Assembly (NCBI GenBank): GCA_030068145.1
Contig: JAPJBO010000098.1
Span: forward strand, 248,001 to 312,000
Length of the DNA: 64,000 bases
Source of the DNA: Diplonema papillatum
Lineage: Eukaryota; Euglenozoa; Diplonemea; Diplonemida; Diplonemidae
Direction: 5' to 3'
Part shown: in pieces, positions 40,471-51,500 of the stretch
How the letters are laid out: every line of letters starts with the position of its first letter
Numbering within the stretch: the first letter of the stretch is position 1
Notes under the pieces: generated by a model
Databases searched by the model: none
What the model saw: the letters and a program-made list of their open reading frames with translations, nothing else
What the model was told of the DNA's origin: nothing
Made by a program: the position numbers and the translations under genes

Positions 40471-40837
40471 CACGAGCACTATCCACTAGCACTGGGAACT
40501 TTTAAGTACTGGATCAGCATGCTCTATCCACTAGCAGCGTAGTCCTACGAGTGCATGTGTACGGTGTGTGGTATGCTATGCAGCCACCCCGTCCCCTCCG
40601 TGTTGTCTCCTCCGTGCGCGCAAACGTCCGGAATCGCTTGACGATGACTGGCTTGCAGGCCATTGTGTACGCCTACAATTGCACTCGCTGCAAGTTTAGC
40701 CTTTCCGTGCTAAAACCGACCTGCTGTTCGTTGGTTGAGCTATCAACATTTCCCACGACGAATCCTAAGAGGCATAGCAGATAGCTTATTGCTGTTTTCT
40801 GGCAAAAAAACTCTGCTCGGAACCCAAAGGGTGTGGG

Positions 40838-40998
40838 CCTCCACCGTCAGGTGGGGGCCCCCACCGTCAGGTGGGCTAGGCTAGTTCCGGGTGGGAGGGA
40901 CAGGGACGGGGTTAGTCACGCCTTAGCAGTCCCAGGGCCTCTCCCCACCCACCACTGTATGTGTTCTCGTGGTCACCGCTACCGCGCTGACCTTTCCC
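40838..40998 (-). repeat. Dispersed repeat, inverted copy at 46195-46350
   Basis: GGAGGGACAGGGACGGGG, CCAGGGCCTCTCCCCACCCA and GCTACCGCGCTGACCTTTCC appear in reverse complement within the larger TIR element. Confidence 0.85.
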
Positions 40999-41449
40999 GA
41001 GAACACACCAAAACAAGTCAAGGGTGTGGCACGTGACCGCGGGAGCGGACGTTGCGCCGGGAATCGAGGCAACGAGGTCCCCCGCGTGTAGGGGTCCGGC
41101 AACTCGCACCGGCCCAACTCTCCGGTACAGATGTCGGAAGAAGTTGTGGCTCGTAGTCAGAGGAACGAATGGCGGCCGACACCCCTGTGTACAGTGAGTC
41201 AAACCAGGTGGACGAGCCGTCCGTGACACTCCGGAGTAAAAAAACTGCAGCTACGATGGTCCACTTTTTCGCCCCTACACCCAGCTTTGACAGCGAACAC
41301 TCCGTAGTTATCAGCAGCCGAAGGGAAGCCCCGAGCCTCCGCGAAGCACCCCCTCCCTCCCCTATCTCCCAATCAACGACGGGAACCAGGTGCATCAGGC
41401 CCAGGTCAATCGGCAACCGACCCGTCCTTTCGTTTAATTGAATTCGCTT

Positions 41450-41720
41450 CATTATCGGTGCGCTTTTTTTTTCTTAATAGCACGTCTGTACTCTGACGAA
41501 AACATTTCCGGAACAACGGTTGCACATGAAAGAGAAAACGAAGCCAACGAAAAAATGCTAATACAAGAAACCCCCCCAGAGAGGTTCATACCCTGTACAC
41601 GCGAAGAACAAGAATATTTTGCCTTATCATTTTCATCACCTTTGGTCAGTTGATGCTGATCGTCCGTTGCTTCGTTTATCAGTGCAAGCCCCAACTCCGG
41701 AAATGTTCTTCTTCTGCTTC
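41450..41720 (+). repeat. Dispersed repeat containing the unoccupied TIR-element target
   Basis: CTTAATAGCACGTCTGTACT, ATACCCTGTACACGCGAAGA, TTGCCTTATCATTTTCATCA, CTTTGGTCAGTTGATGCTGA and TCGTCCGTTGCTTCGTTTAT. The first part recurs at 53473-53575 and the second at 55810-55865, on either side of the 2.2-kb element. The target TGATG is 41651-41655. Confidence 0.92.
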
Positions 41721-41859
41721 TCATCTCCGCCCTTCGAGATCTTAATATATAGCCTACCCTCCCCAAACAACGACAATAATATGGGAGACGACATCAGCCG
41801 GCTGGTGTCGGAATGCAGGTCCTTCGGACTCTTGTTCGCTGTCTCCGGCGTTGGAAGCA

Positions 41860-42788
41860 AGTAGATGATTCAAAGCAGAGATGCTGCACACGCGCGATTT
41901 CGCAGAGTTATTTCTTCTTTTTTTTTTTTGGACGCAACCCAGGGGTTTATACAACCTTCAGAGCTTCTCTTATTGGCCTAAGAACTGGTTACTGTTCAAC
42001 CTTTTCTTTTTGGACACGTCGGTAGCCATGTTCACGTCAAGTTTTGTTAGCCAAGGCTTGCAGCACGTCGAACACCTCGGCACCCAATAAGCCGGTTCGT
42101 CTCTATCTCTTGAACCTGCATCGAAGTGCCTGCCGCTGTTTATCACAGTGTATCACGGTCTATCAGGTCCATCCCTAGTTCCCAGAGCTGCATCGAATTG
42201 CTCGGTGCTGTTTTCTTCGGTCTATCACGGTCTATCAAGAGGGGAAGGAGTGCGCATCCTTTCAACGGCCGTGCACCCCTGTCGATCCAATGCTGGCTGT
42301 CAGCTCCTGTCGGTCATTTTCTTAAATGCAGGGAAAACGACACAAAGTGCATTACAGTGTACATGCAACTGGATTACGACAAAGTGGAATGATTTGGAAC
42401 TGGATTCCGACTGAACATGCACGACATCCGTGGCCGCCAGGGGACCCTGCTGACCCTGGACACTCCTCTGCCTCGCTTTTAGCACCCTCCTCTGCCTGTG
42501 TACCAACTCCTGGCTTCCGGTAGGGGTCCTTCTTGGGCTGTTGCCACCCGCTTTTTCATTCCTTTTAGCGTGCGATTGGCATTGACTGCTACGTGAGATT
42601 GTGTTCTCAGCTACCAACAAGGTCACCCGGAGACCCTAACACCCCGGAATCTCAAGCGAACTTCAACTCTCAAAGAGGGCTACTCACTACTCTCATGATC
42701 CACCCACCTCTGCCCGATGCGTACACCCAGGAAGGATAGAGTGCAGAGGAGGCAGGATGATGGTGCCCCGACCGACGAAGCCATTGTG
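41860..42788. other. No gene recognised
   Basis: Local duplication of a TATCACGGTCTATCA segment (42150-42240) and a RepC fragment at 42607-42672. Confidence 0.4.
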
Positions 42789-42969
42789 TAACATAAGCGC
42801 CAGCTTGGAAGGAAATGCTCGACAAAGGTGCACCGAAGGGATCCCGAGTGCTGTACCTACCGAACCACGTGTTGGACGGACGTGAGGTCATGCGGTCTAC
42901 CCCTACACGAACAAGACACACAAACACAACAGGTAAACAACAACAAAACAACAAAAAGTTGAACCGAGT

Positions 42970-43148
42970 TGGATTCTTCGAGCAATGGAGCTACCATTGT
43001 TATCCAACTGGCCCAAAAAGCACCCTCCCCGCGTAGATTGCCACCGATTTAATGAGCCGTCTGCAAACCCACTGTTGATCCATTTACTCTGAGACTTGCG
43101 TGGCTTGATCCTTGCAAGCATGTGGCTACTGGCAGGATCAACCAGGTT
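42970..43148 (-). rRNA. SSU (18S) rRNA 5'-end fragment, degenerate
   Basis: The complement starts AACCTGGTTGATCCTGCCAG, the universal SSU 5' end. It goes on through AAGCCACGCAAGTCTCAGAG, AGACGGCTCATTAAATC and TTGGATAACAATGGTAGCTC, all matching the first roughly 180 nt of eukaryotic SSU in order. It ends there and is not linked to the rest of an SSU gene, so it is an inserted fragment. Confidence 0.85.
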
Positions 43149-43230
43149 TTCTTGTCGCTCAAACCAAGCTGGACTGAGGAAAATCTGACGAATCAGAGAT
43201 TCCCCGAAAAAGGTCCTGAGTGAAAACAAC

Positions 43231-43245
43231 GCTGAGAGATCAGGT

Positions 43246-43285
<40 letters not shown>

Positions 43286-43457
43286 GGGTAGCCAAATGCC
43301 TCGTTCTTCTTCTAATTGAAGACGCGCATGAATGGACCAATGAGATTCCTTCTGTCCCTACCTACTACCTGACGAAACAGCAGTCAAGGGAACGGACTTG
43401 AAACTGTCAGCGGGGAAAGAAGACCCGTTGAGTTTGACTCTAGTCTGACTTTGTGCA
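43231..43457 (+). rRNA. LSU (28S) rRNA fragment, degenerate
   Basis: CGGGTAAACGGCGGGAGTAA, CTATGACTCTCTTAGGGTAG, CCAAATGCCTCGTT, GACGCGCATGAATGGACCAA, CCAAGGGAACGG-like CAAGGGAACGGACTTG and CAGCGGGGAAAGAAGACCC are the conserved domain IV-V region of LSU, which includes the R2 target sequence. It is flanked by GTGAAAACAAC (43220-43230) and GTGAAAAACAAC (43458-43469), apparently a target duplication inside RepB. Several universally conserved bases are changed, so it is a pseudogene fragment. Confidence 0.88.
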
Positions 43458-43635
43458 GTGAAAAACAACACACGGTGGTGTAAGCGAAGAACGAAGCGAA
43501 GAACGAAGCGAAGAACGAATATTTCCCAACACAGGAGAGGGGAGGGAGGCAGTCGGGTGCGGAAGAGATACGGTCGGGAAGACGGTTCCTCGGGGCCCTG
43601 CGGCGGGACCGGGGAACCTCGTCGTCGATTCGCAA

Positions 43636-43752
43636 ATGGCGCACCCAAACATGCTGCTCAGCACCCTCTCAAACCCGCCCCAAGACGACACCTTCGAAAC
43701 GACGCGATACATCTGCCAGCAGAAGGGCATGGAAGTCCGGAAGACGAGGAAG
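43636..43752 (+). CDS. Probable 5' exon, possibly of the coiled-coil gene at 57403
   Basis: ATGGCGCACCCAAAC... encodes MAHPNMLLSTLSNPPQDDTF, ETTRYICQQKGMEVRKTRK with good third-position GC, ending at a donor AGGAAG|GTTTGG, phase 0. The frame is also open upstream (GPGNLVVDSQ), so it might be an internal exon. The next phase-0 acceptor on this strand with matching coding is at 57402, where the protein continues ETKRDHALEMRRLKLKED. A 13.6-kb intron would then contain both TIR elements. The joining is inference. Confidence 0.5.
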
Positions 43753-44797
43753 GTTTGGGGGTTTTTCCCTTTTTTCGAGCGCCTGCAATGGGGGGGCGGG
43801 CGTGTTCTGCTTCGAGATCCGGTTGTTGCAACCCTTCTGAGAAGGGGGATTTTCAGTTGATGGATACAGCGCGCAGCCAACACTTTTGAGGACGGGAAAT
43901 CTATTGAGAAAGGGAATCTCAATTGTTCAGCACTTCTAAGAAAAGGGAATTTCAGTTGACGGATGCAGCGTGCAGAAAAGCACTATGAGAAAGGGAATCT
44001 CAATTGTTCATTAGCAAGGAGTTTTCAATCGCGCAATCAACACGATGGACCGGCTCCTTCTACCAATGTGCAGCATGGACCAGGGCTTACGCTCCGTTTT
44101 CGGTCTCAGAGAAAATACGTGTGGTCCACGTGTGGGCGCTTAAGGTTCGAGGGGAAAAAAAACCTTTCCCCTTATGTGCGACGGCAAAAAAAATAGCGTC
44201 GCTACTGGACTTGCCGACACCTAGACTCCCATGCATGTGGACCAATAAATCAAAATCCACATGTGGTACCTGTGGGTCCACACGTGGGGGGAACAAAATC
44301 CAAAAAGAATTAACGTGCGGAAATCCACACGTTCCACACGTGGAGCGTAAGCCCTGGCATGGACGGGCGACGACCAATGCACGGGGGGTTCTGGCCCGTC
44401 GCAGCAGCTGCATGTCTTTGCACAGGCGGCACATCCCACCTGGCGATGTAGCAAGCTCTCTCTGTGCGGTACTGTGCACCCACAACTTTCCCACAACGTG
44501 GTCAGAGTAACCACAACATTTACCCGCTAAACATTCCGGCTATTCCGAACACGTCGTGAGAAAGTTGTGGATGCACGGTACTCCTCTGTGCGCAATGAAC
44601 TTCCGGCTCCTGCAAACACCCGTTATCGGCAGTCGCCGCCTGGGTCACAGTTTCGAGTCCAGCTCCTGTGAGAACAGCTTTGCGTTCTTTTTCCCAGACT
44701 TAACTGCTGGCACCGAAAGCTGAAAACAGAAGTCTTGTCCCGAATGCGAGATGGTGAGCCAATTCACCTACCCCCCCTGAAAGCGACTTGAGCTCGA

Positions 44798-44842
44798 TTA
44801 CACTCGATTACACTCGATTACGATCGATTACAATCGATCAGC
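44798..44842 (+). repeat. Decamer array, left end of TIR element 1
   Basis: CTCGATTACA units, then GATCGATTACAATCGATCAG. It lies between CCAATTCACC and GGTGAATTGG inverted words (44759 and 44847), so this end can itself fold as a roughly 100-bp hairpin. Confidence 0.88.
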
Positions 44843-45364
44843 TTTTGGTGAATTGGGGGGGTACTGTAACAATTGATTAAACACACAGCACTCAGCCAAT
44901 CCTGATTAGCCGATGCAACGTGTCTATTATCGAGCCTTCTTCTGGGGCTAAAGATGCTGATAGCACGATCATCGAATATCGAACAAAAAGAAGCATATTC
45001 GTCTGAAAAAAGGATGTAGCCAGGCAGTGCAGCAGGGGACGAGGAAGTTCGGACTGACTTGTGGAAGCAGGTTGTCGAGCGCATAGGGGCTCGGGTACCC
45101 GTTTTCCCGTATTAGCAACCTTTGCAATTTAGCGCAGCTAATACTCGAGCCTTTTGGCATTCCCTGCGGGGCAGTTCCAGGCGATAGGGCAAGCGCTTGG
45201 CAGACACCCTGTCCTCGAAGATGTCAAGTTTCTGTTTGTGGGTTCGATCTCCCTGGCGACAACAAGGCGGTTGAAAACGGAGGCTAATCTCACCTTTAGG
45301 CACTGCAATGTCACGCATGCCATTGTCAGACGCTACCGTCTGGCATTGCGCAATTCGTGCCATA

Positions 45365-45715
45365 GTCGTTGGGGGTATTGACAAGGGGGTTCAGTGGACA
45401 CTCATCTGTTGGCTCCTCGTTACTGCCCACGTAGGTTCCGGGAGGTCTGCTTGGCTGCACGCGGCTTGTGGTGTTGCTTCGTTCTTGAACTTTTTCTTCG
45501 GCTTCATGCGGTTCATCGTCCCGGCCTGCCCCTGGTACACGACTCGTCTCGTCTCCGTAGCTCTTCACTTCGTGCTTCCATCGAGCCTACTTGCGCTGTC
45601 ACATTCCGATGGGTAGTGCGTCTGCGGGAGGAACCTGCCGTTATTGTGGCTGACACACCCTGTCCCTGCGGCCTTCATCGCTGTCTGCTCTCGTGCGGCC
45701 ACTGTGGGGCATGAT
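45365..45715 (-). pseudogene. RNase H-linked sequence, degenerate copy 2
   Basis: GTATTGACAAGGGGGTTCAG, TTCCATCGAGCC and TGCGTCTGCGG words align with 7370-7560 and with the complement of 55000-55290, that is, the segment downstream of the RNase H motif. No open frame survives. Confidence 0.5.
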
Positions 45716-46194
45716 TCCGCCTCGGATCCTCGGTTGTGCTCCTTAGCTGGATCGCTAGCTCGATAAGAAGAGCTGGTGTGTGGGCACAAGCGAATGTGGT
45801 TGCGGTTGCGGGCCGGCCGGCGTGACTGCGAGCAGACAGGCTGCATGCGCGTGGGCCCAATCGCGCCATTCACGCGGTACTCCAAAGGCCTAATCGGGCC
45901 GGGCCGGCACATACAGATTGCGACCGGGGCCAGCGTCGCACCTCGGTCTCGTCCCTTACAGCCGGAGCACGTGGCTCTCCCCAAGCCTCTGGGAAGGTGG
46001 CGGAGCTGGGAAGACGCGAGAGAAAACCAAAGTAGCGGCGGCCGACCTCTGTCTGCAAGCACGTCTCTGGCAGGGCAGTCGGCACCAAACGGAGCACAGT
46101 ACCTCTTCCAAAGCAGTCGGCTGAAGCGGAGCACAGTCAATGGGCATTCAGAGAGTGCAAAGCATGTCTCTTGTAGGGCAGTGGGCAGCGGGCT

Positions 46195-46350
46195 TTGAGG
46201 GAAAGGTCAGCGCGGTAGCGATGACCAGGAGAACACATACAGATGGGTGGGGAGAGGCCCTGGGACTAAGGCGTGACTACCCCCGTCCCTGTCCCTCCCA
46301 GGGCGCCACCCCGAATCTAGCCTGGCTCTACCACGGTGAAGGCCCACACC
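46195..46350 (+). repeat. Dispersed repeat, inverted partner of 40838-40998
   Basis: GGGAAAGGTCAGCGCGGTAG, GGTGGGGAGAGGCCCTGGGA and CCCCGTCCCTGTCCCTCCC. It lies inside TIR element 1. Confidence 0.85.
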
Positions 46351-46477
46351 TGCGGTTTCCGTCCCTCGTATGCTTGTGCTTGGCACTTCTTGGGCCAGAC
46401 AGTGGTCAACATGGTCGCTCATGGGCCAGCCAGGGGTCCACCAGTGGTCGAACCCAAAATACTAGTGTCAATTTCGA

Positions 46478-46531
46478 TCACACTCTACAACGCTCGACTA
46501 CACTCTACTACACTCTACTACACTGGTCGGG
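46478..46531 (+). repeat. Decamer array 5' of non-LTR copy 1
   Basis: CGATCACACTCTACAACGCT, CGACTACACTCTACTACACT. The empty equivalent in element 2 (53595-53705, inverted) continues without a retrotransposon. Confidence 0.9.
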
Positions 46532-48480
46532 GCCATGTGCTGAGGCTGGTGCGACAGAGTAAGGGGGAGCGAGGGCACACCCTGAGAAAGGCGATTCACG
46601 GCTGGCGACTAGGGGAGCTCGAGAAGAGGCGCACAAACTTCGGAGGGGTACGGGCGGGTGTCGACTACACCGCGACGAATGCCTACGGGCTGAAGGCGTC
46701 GACAACGCTGACGGCCGCGCGGGACGTTGCCGAGGTCGTAGCAGGGTCGGTGATGACGGAATCACATGCTGCCAAGCTGTGGGGAGGTGACGGGCTGTGC
46801 AGACGCTGTGACGAGGCGACGGAAGAAACTCTGGGCCACATTTGGTGGCAGTGCCGGGCGTATGAACGAATCCGAATGCAACAGCAGTATGCCGAAATTG
46901 TTGACGCAGATCGCTCGACTTGGCCTCCGTGCCTGCAAGAACACGGGATTCTGCCGAAGGGAAGTCGGATCAACATCGAAGTGCTGCACACATTCATGGC
47001 GGAAGTCATGCAAGAGAGACGACGGCTGGAGAGAGAAGGAAGAGACCGGGCAGTCGGCCACCCCTGGAGACAACTGCACCCTGACGACTGCCCCCCGCGC
47101 CGGCTGAATTTCGAAGCGATCGCTGGACCGGGGACCTTCACGGCGGTAGCAGGAGAGAGGTGGTTCCGGGCGCTGCAGTATTGGCTGGATGGGATGTGCT
47201 GGTCGGTAGCGGGTGACGTCTCGACGGCAGAGCTCGCAGTAGACTTCGAAGTGTACACCGGGCTCGATCTACCGGGCAGTTTAGTGGCGACGACAGGTGG
47301 GACGCCGCTGTGTATCCGTGCGAGAATGTTGGCGCGGATGCTGAAAACGATCGGGGAAGCGCTTGAGCGGAAAGGGGTGGGGCCGCTTCTGCCGGGTAGA
47401 AAGCTGGAGAAGATAGGTTCATTGAGAACGGTAGGGGCCCCCCCATGCCTCACGGGCTACGAGATGAGGCCAATTTTCCGCGGCGGCGAGGAGACGATGG
47501 GAATCTTGGAGACGCAGCTGAAGGCGAGCCGGCATGCGTTCACCGGCGAGGCGTGGGGGATGGACCTTTTCCCGACGTACGGAAGAGAAAGGGCGGAGCG
47601 TGCGGCGAGATGGGCGGCCTTCGATGACGCTACGGAGAAGAGGAAAGGGAAGAAGTCGGCTGTCGTCGGAGGGGATCCGTGGCTCGTGCCGGAAGGGATT
47701 CCCCGACACGAAAAGTGGGGTGAGCGGGTGTGCCCCGGGCACCAAAAGGTGAAGTGCGACGTGTGCAAGCGCCGGGGCAAGTCGGTGGCGTGGTGCTGCC
47801 AGGCCCATCACAGGGAGGGTGATGGCCTAGCCGTAAAAATGTGTGCCGAGCACCGGATGACGCAGTGCGCCACGTGTAAGACGACAGCGGAGTGCTGTCG
47901 CAACCATCACCACCGATGCCTCGATCATGGCATGCCGACGTGCGACGGCTGTAAGAAACACGCCGACCTGAGGAGTAGGAGACCCGGGCACTGCTGCAGG
48001 AAAGGGCACCACCGGGCGGCCGTGGCGAGAGGTGAAGAAACAACGGCGAAGAAGAGGAAGGCGGAGCCGGAGGGTCCCGCGCCAGCGCCGAGACAGGCGA
48101 AACGTGAGAACGTGGTGCTCGTTCTGCCGGAAGCAGAGGAAGACGAGCGAGAACCCGCAACATCAACGCCGACATCAGCAGCGAAGGTCGGGAAGACGGC
48201 GCCAACGCCAGCGAAGAAGCGGCAACCAGACTCCGCGGCGGAGCCGGTACCGAAAAGACGCAAAGGACGCGTCGATGCGCCACGACCATCGCCCAGGCGC
48301 TGGGAAAAAGCAGAAATCGACGCGCAACCGATGAACCTCGACGAGCAATCGAAGAAGAAGCGAAGCACCAAACGCGCGCCTGAGCGCGACGATCAAGACG
48401 AGCTAAAGAGGCGAAAGCATGACACATCACGTGCGAAGAGATAACCGCGCCGTCGGCGATGCAGATTATCGCCACAGATT
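46532..48480 (+). mobile_element. Non-LTR retrotransposon, copy 1 (3' third only)
   Basis: From ATGTGCTGAGGCTGGTGCGA it is about 90% identical to 50925-52900 of copy 2, and has the same 3' tail (GCAGATTATCGCCACAGATT, CTTTGCATTCTAATCCAAA). The coding part ends at 48444. It is 5'-truncated, as is usual for target-primed insertion. The open frame that continues upstream to 46336 is host-element sequence. The RT domain is absent; the CCHC-like finger and the Cys/His tail remain. Confidence 0.88.
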
Positions 48481-48486
48481 CTTTGC

Positions 48487-48540
48487 ATTCTAATCCAAAC
48501 TACTACACTCGATTACACTCGATTACACTATATTACACTG
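48487..48540 (+). repeat. Decamer array between non-LTR copies 1 and 2
   Basis: TACTACACTCGATTACACTC, GATTACACTATATTACACTG. Confidence 0.9.
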
Positions 48541-51500
48541 CTGAACGACGTCGCGATACACTCACTGGTAGCGAGCGAAACCACCGTCGTCGTAGACGCG
48601 GAAGGGCAGCGGGTGCCCAGCCACAAGATGGTGACGGTAGAGCTGGACATCACCGCGTTTGCAGACACATGTGAGAGGTACCGCATGCCAAGGTCCATGA
48701 GCCAGGTAGACGTGACGCACGAAGGACGGGCAGCAGCGCGGGCGGAAGAGTTGTTAGTGAAGCACCGGTTCGAAGATGCAGCACCAGATGACGTGGAAGC
48801 GCTCTGGGTGTCGGCGACTAAGGCGTGCGAGGGGTATCTGGTCGAGCTGGCGGAGAAACAGGGGTTGCTCGACGGGCCCGTTGCCGCCTATCAAGGACGG
48901 GGTGAGACAAGAAAGCCTAAGAGAGAACATTTTGCGTCCGTGACAGACACCGGGACGGGCGCGGGTACGTATGCCTCAAGCAGATTCCGGAAGATATTGA
49001 ACGGCCTCGACGCCTACATCCGAGGGCTGCAAACACTGAGTGGGGAAGGACCCGGGTGCATGCCGAGATCGCTGGAGAAGACGTGGGAGAACGTAGTATC
49101 GGGACTGGAATCAATGGCCGGACGAGTACCAAAGGTGCGCGATTTGCCGCGACGCCCGCCGGACTTGAGCGTCGCCCAGACCTTGAGGCAGAAGCTGGAA
49201 GCGAGGAGCCGGTCACTGACAGCACAGGCGCGAAAGGGGAGAATAGCTCAGCTGGAGAGCAAGATGCAGAACTTCCACTGTGCAAACAGGGCGCAACTGC
49301 TTCCGTGGTGCAGAAGGAAGAAGGCGGACGGTCTGGTGGCGCTGAAAGTGGATGGCCGCTACACGGCAAATCTACGGGAGATCGACGCGACGTTGCAGAA
49401 AGAATGGGCGCCCATCAACCGGATGTACGCGAGTAGACCGGAACCGTGCTATGAAGCCTTCAAGGCGGAGTATGCGGAATACATCCGATGTCGACCGATG
49501 GTGTGCCGAGATTTGACGGGCGATGATCTGAGGAGCGTTCTTGGAAAGAAGCAGCGTGCCGGAGTCCCGGGCGTGGACGGATGGAGCACAGCAGAGTTAA
49601 AGAAGCTGCCACTGCCGTTGCTGAACGCCCTGGCGAAGGTGTTCAACGCGATAGAAGCGACCGGAACGTGGCCGAACGCGTTGTTGGAAGCCGCGGTCAC
49701 GCTGATCCCGAAAGACGAAACCCTCGACCCGCTGGCATTGCGGCCCATCACCGTCACAAGCGCGGTCTATCGCTTGTGGGCGAGCACGAGGCTCAGGGAC
49801 GTCGTCCAGTGGCAAGAAGGCTGGATAGCAGATAGCCAGCACGGGTTCAGGCCCAAACACGGAACCGTGGACGTGGTGTTTGAAATCGCCTCGCAGATTG
49901 AAGAGGCTCTCTTGACGGGAAAGGAGCTGTACGGCGTGGCCCTAGACTTTGCCAAGTGCTTCGACAAAGTGCCACGAGACGTCGTGCTGAAGCTGGTGGG
50001 GGATCTTGGCCTCCATGAGAGAATTCTCGGGCCGCTGCGCGATGTTTACGCGCGACTACGAAGGCGGTACAAGTTGCACATGGGGCTGGGAGACATCTTT
50101 TACACCACCAACGGGATACTGCAGGGCTGCCCCCTGAGCGTGATCCTCATCAACGCGCTGCTGTCCATCGTGGTGCGCAGAGTGGACGACGTGGGGGGGG
50201 TGACGAGCGAGTCCTTCGCGGACGACCTCACCCTCCTGACGCGTCTCAGAGAAGCATGCTTGCAGGACGCCTTGGTGGAAGTCGACAGGTTTTGTGCGAA
50301 CACCGGCATGTCGATCGGGATACCGAAGACGTTCGCTTTCGGGACGCCGAAGGGGTACGAAGCGAAGTTGAAGATAGGTGGCACCGACATCGTGACGAAG
50401 GAAGAGCTTACAATCGTAGGATGTCTGGTCGGCACGAAGCGGACACGCAGAACAACGGACCTGCGCTACGACCAGCGTGCAGAGGAGGCCGAACGGTTGG
50501 GTGCCTTACCGATCTCGAGGGCGCAGAGGTCGGGGCTAGCGGCGATGGCGGTTCTACCGGCGGCGACGTACGGCTCCGAGTTCGCGCTCCCGACGGTGCG
50601 GGGGCTGGGAAAGTTCACCGCAGCACTACTCAGAGGCGTCTGGGACCCGGTGAGACTGCATAGGGCGCAAGAGGCCGTGTTGGGCATTCTCAACAAGGCC
50701 CACTTACTCGACCCATACGCAGTGCTGCCATATCGGTCACTCGGCATGATCGCAGAAGTGTGCCGAAAAAGGCCGGCGTGGAGGGCCCGCGTCGCAACAG
50801 TTCGACGGGCGTATGGCAGCAGAATCCGCGCATGGGGACCGGTCGGTATTGCGGCCGAGCATGCAAAAAAGCTCGGTATACGATGGACGGAAGATTTCGA
50901 CAACGCCGAGGACGAGGCAGGGAATGTGCTGAGGCTGGTGCGACAAAGCAAGGGGGAGCGAGGGCACACCCTGAGAAAGCTGATTCGCGGCTGGCGACTA
51001 GGGGAGCTTGAGAAGAGGCGGGTAGACTTCGATGGGGTACGGGCAGGTGTAGAGTACGTCGCGACGAATGCCTACGGGCTGAAGGCGTCGACAACGCTGA
51101 CGGCTGCACGGGACGTTGCCGAGGTCGTGGCTGGGTCGGTGATGACGGAGTCACATGCGGCCAAGCTGTGGGGAGGTGACGGGCTGTGCAGACGCTGTGA
51201 CGAGGCGACGGAAGAAACTCTGGGCCACATTTGGTGGCAGTGCCGGGCGTACGAACGAATCCGAGGGCAAAACCAATATGCCGAAATTGTTGGCGCGGAT
51301 CGCTCGACTTGGCCCCCGTGCCTGCAAGAACACGGGATACTGCCGAAGGGAAGTCGAGTCAACATCGAAGTGCTGCACACGTTCATGGCGGAGGTCATGC
51401 ACGAGAGACGACGGCTGGAGAGAGAAGGAAGAGACCGGGCGGTCGGCCACCCCTGGAGACAATTGCACCCTGACGACTGCCCCCCGCGCCGGCTGAATTT

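Larger units (their letters stand above)
42789..43489 (+). repeat. RepB copy 3, carrying two rRNA-derived insertions
   Basis: Left part 42789-42940 and right pieces 43210-43230 and 43458-43489 match RepB at 9882. The SSU- and LSU-like fragments separate them. Confidence 0.85.

Noticed and set aside
43252-43300. An R2-type retrotransposon insertion at the 28S target.
   Set aside because: The R2 target sequence is present but uninterrupted, and no R2 protein is nearby.
46336-46531. N-terminal 65 codons of the 702-codon frame over non-LTR copy 1.
   Set aside because: This part is TIR-element and decamer-array sequence that happens to be open; homology to the retrotransposon starts at 46532.
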